Shown here one piece after another: positions 27,362 through 34,588 of a stretch of 34,588 nucleotides of DNA. The stretch is from Marinilabilia salmonicolor JCM 21150 (GTDB lineage: Bacteria; Bacteroidota; Bacteroidia; Bacteroidales; Marinilabiliaceae). The stretch's first letter is position 1. Each line of letters starts with the position of its first letter. The position numbers and the translations under genes are program-made. The stretch lies in contig NZ_AJKI01000025.1 of assembly GCF_000259075.1 (NCBI RefSeq), positions 1 through 34,588 on the forward strand, given 5' to 3'. The notes under the pieces are model-generated. The model saw only the letters and a program-made list of their open reading frames with translations. It ran no database searches and was not told the origin of the DNA.

Positions 27362-28036
27362 TTACAAGTAATTGCGCTCTCCAAAAATAGAACTTCCAAT
27401 GCGAACCATATTGCTGCCTTCAGCAACTGCAATGTCATAATCCCCTGACATGCCCATACTTAAAAAAGAAAACTCTTTTCTATCCTTAAAATATTTCTTC
27501 TTAACCCTGTCAAAACTGTTTTTTAAAGTACGGAACTCTCCTGCAATCTTTTCTTTATCATCAGTAAAAGTTGCCATTCCCATCAGCCCTCGAATCTCGA
27601 CATTGCCAAATTTTTGGTAATCCTCACTTTCCAGAAGCTGAAACAATTCATCTTCATCCAGACCAAATTTTGTCTCCTCACTGGCGATGTGCATCTGCAA
27701 CAAACAGGGAATCACCCGTTCACTTTTAGCACCTTCTTTATTGACAGCCCGAAGAAGACGGAGACTATCCACCCCATGAATCAATGAAACAAACGGGGCG
27801 ATGTATTTCACCTTATTGCGCTGCAGGTGACCAATCATATGCCATTCAATATCTTTCGGAAGGCTCTCCTGCTTATCCACCAGCTCCTGCACCTTATTTT
27901 CACCAAAAATGCGTTGCCCGGCTTCATAAGCCTCTATGATCATCTCGTTGGGCTTGGTCTTTGATACTGCCACAAGCGTTACTCCTGACGGCAGCTGCTC
28001 CTTTATTTTTTGAATACTCTGACTAACTGATGACAT
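27362..28036 (-). CDS. YggS-family PLP homeostasis protein
   Basis: A 224-residue protein of the YggS/PROSC/YBL036C family, a pyridoxal-phosphate-binding TIM barrel that keeps PLP homeostasis. Lys26 in LVAVSKTKPN is the PLP lysine. Other family blocks: IFGENKVQELVDK, WHMIGHLQRNKVKYI, RGLMGMATFTDD, SMGMSGDYDIAVAEGSNMVR. It ends near the typical length. The 85-nt gap to the DHOD-like gene allows co-transcription. Confidence 0.95.
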   Translation of the reverse strand: MSSVSQSIQKIKEQLPSGVTLVAVSKTKPNEMIIEAYEAGQRIFGENKVQELVDKQESLPKDIEWHMIGHLQRNKVKYIAPFVSLIHGVDSLRLLRAVNKEGAKSERVIPCLLQMHIASEETKFGLDEDELFQLLESEDYQKFGNVEIRGLMGMATFTDDKEKIAGEFRTLKNSFDRVKKKYFKDRKEFSFLSMGMSGDYDIAVAEGSNMVRIGSSIFGERNYL

Positions 28037-28129
28037 AAATCCTTTTGCTTTTTTTCACTAAAAATCCCGGTCGGAATAATATGGCAAGTTACCAAGAATT
28101 CTGCACCGGGAAAAATAATATTATTTTAA

Positions 28130-28500
28130 CCTGTTTTATTCATGAATAAAACCGTCCTCCAATAAGCGAGGCTTTCTTCTTTTAAAAGAATTCACAATGT
28201 TGTTGTGTTTTTAAAAGGCCGAAGATCCTTAAGTCCTTAAGGAAATTGTAATAAATAGTGCTTGCCCGAAAAGTCCAGTTTCTGCGTTACGCCCTTTCTG
28301 AAACCAGTTATTTACGAAAGTAAACGCCTTGATTTTCAAAAAGGACAAGCCTTGAACTTTAACTGTTCGCATCAAGCACTCAGAAAAAACTTAATTTTCT
28401 TGCTGGCACTAAATAATTCCCCCTCTCATAAACCCGGGCAATTGCTCTCAGGCTTTCAGCCTGTTTACTCATTCCCTGCCTTATGTAAAAGGTTACAGAA
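28130..28500 (+). repeat. Repeat A, copy 5, interrupted by element C
   Basis: Left part 28130-28257 (TTTTAAAAGGCCGAAG and GGAAATTGTAA); right part from 28410 (TTCCCCCTCTCAT, CAATTGCTCTCAGGCTTTCA). A 152-bp element is inserted at 28258-28409. The core palindrome is partly lost. Confidence 0.75.
28258..28409 (+). mobile_element. MITE-like element C, copy 1 (152 bp) with exact TAAATA duplication
   Basis: It begins GTGCTTGCCCGAAAAG and ends TGCTGGCAC. The 6-bp flanks are identical: TAAATA at 28252-28257 and 28410-28415. The core has CTGCGTTACGCC, TATTTACGAAAGTAAACGCC and ACAAGCCTTGAACTT, a diverged version of the B core. It is inside repeat A copy 5. Confidence 0.82.
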
Positions 28501-29751
28501 TCAAAGTTCATGAATCACCAGTCCCGACCTTAGTTTGGGTTCAAACCAGGTGGTTTTTGGCGGCATAATATTTCCGGTATCGGCAATATCTATCAACTGC
28601 TGCATGGAAACAGGATAAAGGGCAAAAGCCACTTCCATGTCGCCTGAATCCACCCGTCGCTTCAACTCTCCGAGACCACGAATGCCACCAATAAAATCTA
28701 TTCGCTTTGACGTTCGCAAATCTTTTATGTCCAACAATTTGTCGAGCACCTCGTTGGATAAGATGGTTACATCCAAAACGCCTATAGGGTCCTGATCATT
28801 ATAGGTTTTTGACTTTGCCTGAAGACTGTACCACCTCCCGTCCAGATACATTCCAAACTCATGCAGTTTGGTGGGTTTAAAGGTTTCAGTCCCCTCCTCA
28901 CGGACTTCAAAGGATGCAGTAAGCTTTTTCAGAAAATCCTCTTTCGAAAGACCATTAAGATCTTTCACCACCCGGTTGTAATCAATAATCTCCAGCTGAT
29001 TGTCAGGAAAATGAACTGCCATAAAATAGTTGTACTCCTCATTTCCGGTGTGATTTGGGTTGGAAGCTTTACGTTCAAGTCCAACTCTGGCAGCCGCTGC
29101 AGTACGGTGATGTCCGTCAGCAACATACGTACAGGGGACCTTTTCATCAAACAACCTCTCCAGCTCTTTATTGGTTTCTGCATCCTTTACCACCCAAAAA
29201 TGATGACCAAAGCCATCATCTTCTGCAATAAAATCATATTCAGGGTTCTGATTTTCCACGATGTCTTGCACGATGGCATCTATTTCCGGCACAGCTTTAT
29301 AACTGAAAAAAACAGGCTCCAGATTGGCATTGTTTGTCCGGATATGTACCATACGGTCTTCCTCTTTATCAGGACGGGTAAGTTCGTGTTTTTTAATAAT
29401 TCCGTTTTCATAATCGGAACAGGCAGCAGATCCGACAATACCATACTGGGTACGCCCGTTCATGGTTTGGGCATAAATATAAAAACGGGAATCAGACTCC
29501 GGAATCAGCCACCCCTGTTTTTTGAAATTTTGAAAATTCCCGGCCGATCTGCTGTAAACCTCATCTGAATGCACATCCACATCCTGCTCACAATCAATCT
29601 CTGCTCTGGTAATATGCAACAATGAGTAATCTTTTCCTTCGGCCATTTTTGCGGCTTCCTGCGAATTCATGACATCGTAGGGCAGACATGAAAGTCCCGC
29701 CGCAATTTCTTTGGGAGGACGAAGTCCCTTAAAAGGTTTTACTATTGCCAT
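28501..29751 (-). CDS. DUF1015 family protein of the serine gene cluster
   Basis: A 416-residue cytosolic protein, DUF1015 (COG4198), recognised by the start IVKPFKGLRPPKEIAAGLSC, LPYDVMNSQEA and the motif CTYVADGHHRTAAAARVG (DGHHR at 212-216). Function unproven. In many Bacteroidota it sits with serC-serA, as here. The DGHHR.AA motif resembles the phosphate-binding motif of ParB/sulfiredoxin-like proteins, including ADP-dependent serine kinases, so a role with phosphoserine is possible (inference). No phosphoserine phosphatase gene is in the window. It is separated from serA by 1.3 kb of inserted elements and probably has its own promoter. Confidence 0.9.
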   Translation of the reverse strand: MAIVKPFKGLRPPKEIAAGLSCLPYDVMNSQEAAKMAEGKDYSLLHITRAEIDCEQDVDVHSDEVYSRSAGNFQNFKKQGWLIPESDSRFYIYAQTMNGRTQYGIVGSAACSDYENGIIKKHELTRPDKEEDRMVHIRTNNANLEPVFFSYKAVPEIDAIVQDIVENQNPEYDFIAEDDGFGHHFWVVKDAETNKELERLFDEKVPCTYVADGHHRTAAAARVGLERKASNPNHTGNEEYNYFMAVHFPDNQLEIIDYNRVVKDLNGLSKEDFLKKLTASFEVREEGTETFKPTKLHEFGMYLDGRWYSLQAKSKTYNDQDPIGVLDVTILSNEVLDKLLDIKDLRTSKRIDFIGGIRGLGELKRRVDSGDMEVAFALYPVSMQQLIDIADTGNIMPPKTTWFEPKLRSGLVIHEL

Positions 29752-29801
29752 ATTTTATAAGTTAATTTATAAAGTTTTTTTGGTCTGTAATATCGTAATT
29801 A

Positions 29802-29876
29802 GCATCCTGTGACAAACAGCCAGATGCATGATTTACAGGGGCTGACATCATCGTTGGAAGCCAACAAACAGGATGC
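29802..29876 (-). promoter_or_regulatory. Structured leader candidate upstream of DUF1015
   Basis: GCATCCTGT (29802-29810) pairs with ACAGGATGC (29868-29876), a perfect 9-bp stem, enclosing GTTGG-AAG-CCAAC (29853-29865). It begins 51 nt before the DUF1015 ATG on the coding strand. It could be a regulatory RNA leader or another palindromic repeat. Confidence 0.4.
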
Positions 29877-29931
29877 ATACATCAAACTTAAAGGTGGTTA
29901 AAATTTTTGTGATATAAAAATACTTTAGTTA

Positions 29932-30093
29932 GTGTCTGTCCATAAAATACCACTAGCTGCGTTACGCTTGCCGCCAAAATACTCATTTACTCAAGTAAAC
30001 TCCGTTTTTGGCGGCTTCGCAAGCCTTGCAACTGGCACTTTCTGACCAGACACACGACTTTTTACAAATTTTCCCGACTTTATAGACGGACAC
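29932..30093 (-). mobile_element. MITE-like element B, copy 3 (162 bp)
   Basis: Ends GTGTCTGTCCATAAAA and TTTATAGACGGACAC are inverted repeats. Exact 6-bp flanks: TAGTTA at 29926-29931 and 30094-30099. The core reads GCGTTACGCTTGCCGCCAAA and TTTACTCAAGTAAACTCCG, the reverse complement of the core at 8028-8210. Confidence 0.88.
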
Positions 30094-30099
30094 TAGTTA

Positions 30100-30251
30100 G
30101 TCCTTGCCCGAAAAGTCCAATTTCTGCGTTACGCCCTTTCTGAAAACAGTTATTTACGAAAGGAAACGCCTTGATTTTCAAAAAGGACAAGCCTTGAACT
30201 TGAACTTTTCGAATCAAGCACTCATAAAAAGCTTAGGTTTATTTCCCGTAG
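30100..30251 (+). mobile_element. MITE-like element C, copy 2 (152 bp)
   Basis: It begins GTCCTTGCCCGAAAAG and shares the core of copy 1 (CTGCGTTACGCC, AAAGGACAAGCCTTGAACTT). Its length is identical to copy 1. It is flanked by TAGTTA at 30094-30099 and 30252-30257, the left one shared with the neighbouring B element. The right terminus (CCCGTAG) is diverged. Confidence 0.75.
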
Positions 30252-30339
30252 TAGTTAGGTAAAAGTAAAATAATCGGAAGGCAGAAAAAAGGAGTCTCTT
30301 AGCGGTTAGCTCCTGACTCTTAGGATAAATAAATGAAGG

Positions 30340-30470
30340 ATGAGAATGGCTTCATGCCATTCATGGTAAACCAGCTCCGGCGGGGCGACAGTTTGGTAGC
30401 AATGACGTTGCAATGAATGGAAAAGCCCCGGCAGGGGTGACACTTCGAAATAAGAAGTTTATGAATGGAA
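30340..30470. repeat. GC-rich dispersed repeat (called F) and hairpin
   Basis: Hairpin GAATGGC-TTCAT-GCCATTC at 30344-30362, then CCAGCTCCGGCGGGGC and AGCCCCGGCAGGGGTGACA, phrases related to the pieces at 1060-1080 and 14199-14214. No ORF. 30258-30340 shows nothing definite. Confidence 0.4.
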
Positions 30471-30587
30471 TTTGGTTATTAGTGGATACATGTAATCGTA
30501 AAGCCGAAGAAAAGATGGCAACTTCTCAATGTGACATGTCTCCACCAGAGCATGGCCTGATTCTGTAAGAACCACATAAATACAACA

Positions 30588-30623
30588 AAGCCCGGAAATA
30601 TCACAAAAAATATTTTCGGGCTT
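30588..30623. terminator. Hairpin, possible terminator
   Basis: AAGCCCGGAAATAT (30588-30601) pairs with ATATTTTCGGGCTT (30610-30623), 13 of 14 positions. No T run on either side, so termination is uncertain. 30480-30587 has no visible gene. Confidence 0.35.
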
Positions 30624-30656
30624 GTAATATAAATATTATTACGGGGAGCCTATTTA

Positions 30657-30819
30657 GAGTTTGTCAATAAAGTACTATTTTCGTCGTTACACCAACCTGC
30701 CAAAATACTCATTTACCCAAGTAAACTCCGCTTTTGGCGGCTACGCAAGCCTTGCAACTGGCACTTTCTGAACAGACACAGCTCCAGCCAGAAACCTTCC
30801 TGACTTTATAGACGGGCAC
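30657..30819 (-). mobile_element. MITE-like element B, copy 4 (163 bp)
   Basis: Left end GAGTTTGTCAATAAAG; right end TTTATAGACGGGCAC. The core has CCAAAATACTCATTTACC, AAGTAAACTCCGC and AAGCCTTGCAACTGGCACTT. Flanks TATTTA (30651-30656) and TACTTA (30820-30825) differ at one base. Confidence 0.78.
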
Positions 30820-30848
30820 TACTTAGTATGATAGACAGGCTCGATTTA

Positions 30849-31044
30849 GTGTCTGTCAATAAACCAAGCGTTTTTCACGTGTTTGAAATAGAAAGTTCAA
30901 ATTCAAGGCGTGTGAAAAATCTAAACCGCAGTCCCGAAGTAGCTTTTGTAAGGTTTTTTAAACAAAAAACCAACAAAAAGCACAATCGGGATGAGGATTT
31001 AGATTTTGAGCAACAAAGCAGAAGTTGGACTTTATAGACAAAAC
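30849..31044 (+). mobile_element. MITE-like element with B ends and a different interior (196 bp)
   Basis: Left end GTGTCTGTCAATAAAC; right end, read inward, GTTTTGTCTATAAAG. Flanks GATTTA and TATTTA (5 of 6). The interior (TTTTTCACGTGTTTGAAAT, AGGTTTTTTAAACAAAAAAC) is unlike the other B copies, though it has its own inverted repeats. The final base C at 31044 is part of the serA stop. Confidence 0.65.
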
Positions 31045-31967
31045 TATTTATTCACACGGAAAGTTTCGTCTCCATCCTTCAGGAATTTAACAATCTGATT
31101 GGCGGCGGCCACCCCTGCATTGATGTTAGCCTCCGAAGTCTGGGCTCCCATTTTCTTAGGAGTGAAAAAGAATCGTCCTGGAAATTTCTCTTCAAAAACA
31201 GCCGCATTATCGGGAGCAATATCAGAAAGGTAAGCAAAATCGGCTCGTTTTTCCATGAGTGCCACCACGCTTTCCTCATCAATCACCTCTTTACGCGCAG
31301 TATTTATCAGCACAGCGCCTTCTGGCATTTTGCCTAGCAATTCCGCATTGATAGACTTTTTAGTTTTATCGTTGGCCGGAATATGCAATGACACATACTG
31401 ACAAGTACTGTACAACTCTTCCACCGATGCAACCGGAGTGATACCGTCGGCTTTAATTTTTGCATCGTCCACAAAGGGGTCAAAAGCATACACATCCATA
31501 CCGAACCCTTTGGCTATTTTGGCCACATAAATACCTACATTTCCATAGGCATGAATTCCAATTTTCTTTCCACGAAGCTCTGTTCCGGCCGCTCCGTTGA
31601 AATGATTACGGGCCTGAAAAACCATCATTCCAAATGCCAGTTCAGCCACAGCATTGGAATTCTGTCCGGGAGTATTCATCGCCACAATATTCCGGGCAGA
31701 ACAAGCCTCCAGATCCAGGTTGTCGTATCCCGCTCCGGCACGCACAACAATCTGCAATTCCTTTGCAGCACCAATGACATCAGCGGTTACTTTATCCGAA
31801 CGAACAATCAACGCGTTGGCACCTTCCACCGCAGCATTAAGCTCATCTGCTGAAGAATATTTCTCGAGCAAAGACATTGAAAATCCTGCAGCTTCAACAA
31901 TCTCTTTTATCTGAGCTACGGCAGCAGGAGCAAAAGGCTTTTCTGTTGCAACCAGTATTTTCTTCAT
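31044..31967 (-). CDS. serA: D-3-phosphoglycerate dehydrogenase (Lys type)
   Basis: A 307-residue NAD-dependent enzyme that oxidises 3-phosphoglycerate to 3-phosphohydroxypyruvate, the first step of serine synthesis. The nucleotide-binding segment is KKIGIHAYGNVGIYVAKIAK, with Ala instead of the first Gly of GxGxxG. The substrate Arg and catalytic region lie in VLINTARKEVIDEE. The usual catalytic His motif (TPH.G) is replaced by TPKKMGAQT (Lys271/272), as in the Lys-type PGDH known from Bacteroidales and Entamoeba. No ACT domain. The frame extends to 32003; MKKILVATEKPF at 31967 is the start. Its TAG ends in a base given by an inserted element. It lies 59 nt after serC. Confidence 0.93.
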   Translation of the reverse strand: MKKILVATEKPFAPAAVAQIKEIVEAAGFSMSLLEKYSSADELNAAVEGANALIVRSDKVTADVIGAAKELQIVVRAGAGYDNLDLEACSARNIVAMNTPGQNSNAVAELAFGMMVFQARNHFNGAAGTELRGKKIGIHAYGNVGIYVAKIAKGFGMDVYAFDPFVDDAKIKADGITPVASVEELYSTCQYVSLHIPANDKTKKSINAELLGKMPEGAVLINTARKEVIDEESVVALMEKRADFAYLSDIAPDNAAVFEEKFPGRFFFTPKKMGAQTSEANINAGVAAANQIVKFLKDGDETFRVNK

Positions 31968-31991
31968 AATTATCAAAGTTTTAAACAAACA

Positions 31992-32012
31992 AAGGGCCTT
32001 CAAAGGCCCCTT
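31992..32012 (-). terminator. Hairpin between serC and serA, possible attenuator
   Basis: On the coding strand AAGGGGCCT pairs with AGGCCCTT around TTGA, followed by TTTGTTTGTTT. It could partly stop transcription after serC. Confidence 0.45.
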
Positions 32013-32026
32013 GCTGTGGGTTGATG

Positions 32027-33094
32027 TTAGTGTTTCTTTTCAAATTCCTGCATTGTTTCCACAAGGGCCTTGACACTTTCATAGGGCAGAGCATTGTAAG
32101 TTGATGCCCGGAAACCGCCCACACTGCGGTGACCTTTAATTCCAATCATTCCGCGCTCTGTGGCAAAGTCCAGAAACTCTTTTTCCAGCTCTGCAAATTC
32201 ATCATTCATCACAAAACAGATATTCATCAATGAGCGATCTTCCTGTGCCGCAGTACCCTTAAACAACTTGTTGCGATCAATCTCATCATACAACAGTGCT
32301 GCTTTCTCCTCATTTTTCTTCTGCATAGCAGGTATTCCACCCTGCTCCTTAAGCCACTTTAATGTCTGCAATGCGGCAAAAACCGGAAGCACCGGAGGCG
32401 TGTTAAACATGGAACCTTTATCAATGTGTGTTCTGTAGTCCAGCATAGTTGGAATATCACGCCCTGTTTTTCCGAGAATATCTTTCTTCACGATAACGAA
32501 AGCAACACCTGCAGGCGCCAGATTCTTCTGGGCACCACCATAAATAAGGGCGTATTTGGAAACATCAATCGGGCGCGAAAAAATATCAGATGACATATCG
32601 GCCACCAGAGGAATATTCACATCCAGATCTTCTTTGATTTCGGTACCATAAATTGTATTGTTGGTGGTGATGTGAAAGTAATCTGCATCCGAAGGCAACT
32701 CATAGCCCTTAGGAATATAATTGTAATTGGCTTCTTTTGATGAAGCAACTTCCACAACATCCCCAAAAAACTTAGCCTCTTTCAACGCTTTAGCAGCCCA
32801 AGCTCCGGTATTCAAATAAGCAGCTTTTTTCTTCATCAGGTTGTATGGTACCATGCAAAACTGAGTACTTGCTCCACCACCAAGAAAAAGCACTTCATAA
32901 TCATCAGGAATATTGAGCAGCTCTTTAAAAAGTGCCTGTGCCTCATCCATAACGGCAACAAACTCTTTTCCGCGGTGCGAAACCTCCATCACAGACAGGC
33001 CGGTACCTGCAAAATTCAAAACAGCGTCGGCTGTATTCTTAATGGTAGAATCAGGCAAAATGGATGGCCCTGCATAAAAGTTGTGTTTCTTCAT
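32027..33094 (-). CDS. serC: Phosphoserine aminotransferase
   Basis: A 355-residue class V PLP aminotransferase, converting 3-phosphohydroxypyruvate and glutamate to phosphoserine. Motifs: [14 protein letters not shown] start, [34 protein letters not shown], and the PLP Lys190 in [13 protein letters not shown]. The C-terminus has [15 protein letters not shown], the substrate-binding region. Start at ATG 33094 rather than 33100. It precedes serA on the minus strand, so serC-serA probably form an operon. Confidence 0.97.
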   Translation of the reverse strand: MKKHNFYAGPSILPDSTIKNTADAVLNFAGTGLSVMEVSHRGKEFVAVMDEAQALFKELLNIPDDYEVLFLGGGASTQFCMVPYNLMKKKAAYLNTGAWAAKALKEAKFFGDVVEVASSKEANYNYIPKGYELPSDADYFHITTNNTIYGTEIKEDLDVNIPLVADMSSDIFSRPIDVSKYALIYGGAQKNLAPAGVAFVIVKKDILGKTGRDIPTMLDYRTHIDKGSMFNTPPVLPVFAALQTLKWLKEQGGIPAMQKKNEEKAALLYDEIDRNKLFKGTAAQEDRSLMNICFVMNDEFAELEKEFLDFATERGMIGIKGHRSVGGFRASTYNALPYESVKALVETMQEFEKKH

Positions 33095-33148
33095 CACCAA
33101 TTCGTTTTTTTAATGAGAATATACAATAATGTTAGGTTTCAAAAATCA

Positions 33149-33171
33149 ATTGCAAGAGAATTGCTTGCAAT
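33149..33171 (-). promoter_or_regulatory. Inverted repeat upstream of serC, possible operator
   Basis: ATTGCAAG (33149-33156) and CTTGCAAT (33164-33171) are perfect 8-bp arms 7 nt apart, 55-77 nt before the serC ATG. A weak promoter-like TTTTTGAA and TATATTC follow downstream on the minus strand. Confidence 0.4.
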
Positions 33172-33328
33172 AACTATAAATGATAAGTCAGACTTGTTGG
33201 TTTTGTAAGATATTGAAACAAGAGATGATTTTTATCACGGTTCAAAGTTAGTGATTTATGATTTTTTATTCATCTGTTTATCATTTTTTTTTGCGGATTA
33301 ACCGTAAGGTCGTAAAAATGACATTTTG

Positions 33329-34417
33329 TTACAATTTCACAAAGGGAGGTTTAGCCACCTTTGCTTTGAGATCTTTATTCCTGATTCTTATAAATATTTC
33401 GGTTTCCGGTTTCCAAAAACCTTTCTTCAGATACCCCATTCCAATTCCTTGTTTCAGCATAGGAGACATAGTACCTGATGTAACCGTCCCAATATTGTTC
33501 CCGTCAGCATCCACAATTTCATATCCCTGCCGGGGAATTCCACGCTCCAGAAGCACAAACCCCTTGAGCCTTTTCTCCACACCTTCCTCCTTTTGCTTTT
33601 CAAACAGTTTGCGGGAAATAAAATCATTGCCATCCACCAGTTTGGTAATCCACCCCAGGCCGGCTTCCACAGGAGAGGTTGCATCGTCCAGATCATTTCC
33701 ATAAAGTGCCAGTCCTGCTTCCAGACGCAAAGTATCTCTGGCTCCCAGTCCGGCGGGCAATAAACCGAATTCAGCTCCTGCATCCATCACCGTATTCCAA
33801 AGCACCGGGGCATTCTCATTATAAACATAAAGTTCAAATCCTCCCGATCCGGTATATCCGGTATTAGAAACAATCACATTTTCAACCATTCCAATCTCCC
33901 CTACCTTAAAGGAATAATAAGGAATGGAAGACAAATCCATGGTCGTGATTTTCTGAAGAATCGAAGCTGCCTTCGGCCCCTGCACTGCAATCAGTGAAAT
34001 TTTATCGCTGGCATTTTCGAGCTCAGCACCAAAAGAATTATTTTCATTGATCCATTGCCAGTCCTTTTCCATATTAGAGGCATTAACCACCAACATATAC
34101 TTTTCGGCTTCGTAATGGTAAACAATCAGATCGTCCACAATTCCGCCCTGCTTGTTGGGAAGACAAGAATACTGTGCTTTACCAACTGCAAGAGCAGAAA
34201 CATCATTGCTCGTAACGTACTGAATAAGTTTTTGGGCATTGGGCCCTTTTACCCAAAACTCCCCCATATGTGAGACATCAAAAATTCCGGCAGCTTCTCT
34301 GACGGCCATGTGCTCCTTATTGATTCCGGAATACTCAACCGGCATATCAAAACCGGCAAAAGGTACCATTTTCGCTCCCAGTGCCCGGTGAATATCGTTT
34401 AATACAGTCTTTTGCAT
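33329..34417 (-). CDS. gcvT: Aminomethyltransferase, glycine cleavage T protein
   Basis: A 362-residue folate enzyme of the glycine cleavage system. It releases ammonia and methylene-THF from the aminomethyl-lipoyl H protein. Motifs: [72 protein letters not shown]. Length and start (ATG 34417) are typical. It stands alone; gcvH and gcvP are not in the window, which is common in Bacteroidota. The 234-nt gap to serC contains the inverted repeat at 33149. The serine made by serC/serA feeds the same one-carbon pool. Confidence 0.97.
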   Translation of the reverse strand: MQKTVLNDIHRALGAKMVPFAGFDMPVEYSGINKEHMAVREAAGIFDVSHMGEFWVKGPNAQKLIQYVTSNDVSALAVGKAQYSCLPNKQGGIVDDLIVYHYEAEKYMLVVNASNMEKDWQWINENNSFGAELENASDKISLIAVQGPKAASILQKITTMDLSSIPYYSFKVGEIGMVENVIVSNTGYTGSGGFELYVYNENAPVLWNTVMDAGAEFGLLPAGLGARDTLRLEAGLALYGNDLDDATSPVEAGLGWITKLVDGNDFISRKLFEKQKEEGVEKRLKGFVLLERGIPRQGYEIVDADGNNIGTVTSGTMSPMLKQGIGMGYLKKGFWKPETEIFIRIRNKDLKAKVAKPPFVKL

Positions 34418-34430
34418 AATATAAATAGAT

Positions 34431-34588
34431 TATTGTGGATTATTCAGTCCTCCCAAAAGCGAGGCTTTTTCCTTTTAAAAACATACATATTGCCGCTTTG
34501 ACAAGATGAGTCCGTATTTTTAAAAGGCCGAAGGTCTTTAAGCAATAGCCTGGGGCAACGCCCCAGGGAAATTGTAACACCCCCCCCC
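34431..34588 (+). repeat. Repeat A, copy 6, truncated at the contig end
   Basis: CAGTCCTCCCAAAAGCGAGG, CTTTTTCCTTTTAAAA, then AAAAGGCCGAAGGTCTTTAA, AGCCTGGGGCAACGCCCC and GAAATTGTAACA. It stops in the C run that begins the core palindrome of full copies. The right half is missing because the sequence ends. Confidence 0.85.

Noticed and set aside
28861-29568. Open frame of 235 codons opposite DUF1015
   Set aside because: It is antisense to a well-supported gene and shows no domain or start context.
30828-31037. Open frame of 69 codons
   Set aside because: It falls almost wholly inside the element with B ends at 30849-31044 and has no recognisable content.

Overview
The window reads as a fragment of a chromosome from a Bacteroidota bacterium, probably in or near the Bacteroidales/Marinilabiliales. 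The evidence is the gene content: DUF4494, a FecI/FecR pair with a DUF4974-type C-terminus, a serC-serA-DUF1015 group with a Lys-type SerA, a menaquinone cluster, and a dihydroorotate-dehydrogenase-like paralogue. Several starts also have TAnnTTTG-type promoter boxes and almost no Shine-Dalgarno sequence. The sequence begins in a G run and ends in a C run inside a truncated copy of a repeat, so it looks like a whole assembly contig bounded by repeats.

Layout. 1-240: palindromic element. 279-2003: DUF4494 protein and a short ferredoxin/flavodoxin-NADP reductase-like protein. 2140-5589: very large enzyme, best explained as PPi-dependent PEP carboxykinase, followed by a perfect terminator. 5698-6735: rlmN. 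6736-8331: 1.6 kb without a confident gene, packed with repeats. 8332-13639: 1424-residue hybrid histidine kinase, an ECF sigma factor, and an acyl-carrier-like protein whose phosphopantetheine serine is replaced by Asp. 14371-18029 (minus strand): ECF sigma, FecR anti-sigma, and a secreted STN/carboxypeptidase-regulatory-domain protein, with two repeat elements inserted between the last two. 18105-18293: beheaded IS200-like transposase. 18517-21717: menA-menC-menE. 21773-24586: uvrA. 24600-28036 (minus): secreted protein, lipoprotein, DHOD-like protein, YggS. 28501-34417 (minus): DUF1015, serA, serC, gcvT, which make serine, glycine and one-carbon units.

The most unusual feature is the density of small non-coding mobile elements. 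One group (called A here) has nested hairpins and resembles REP-type elements; an IS200-like remnant lies beside one copy. A second group (B and C) is 150-196 bp with terminal inverted repeats that start with G, and the clearest copies have 6-bp target duplications. They have nested inside each other, split serA from DUF1015 by about 1.3 kb, and in two cases supply the last base of the TAG stop codon of the neighbouring gene. A heptanucleotide satellite (GAGGGTT/GAGGAAT) appears downstream of two genes in the same orientation relative to transcription. All functional assignments come from reading motifs by eye; no database search was possible.
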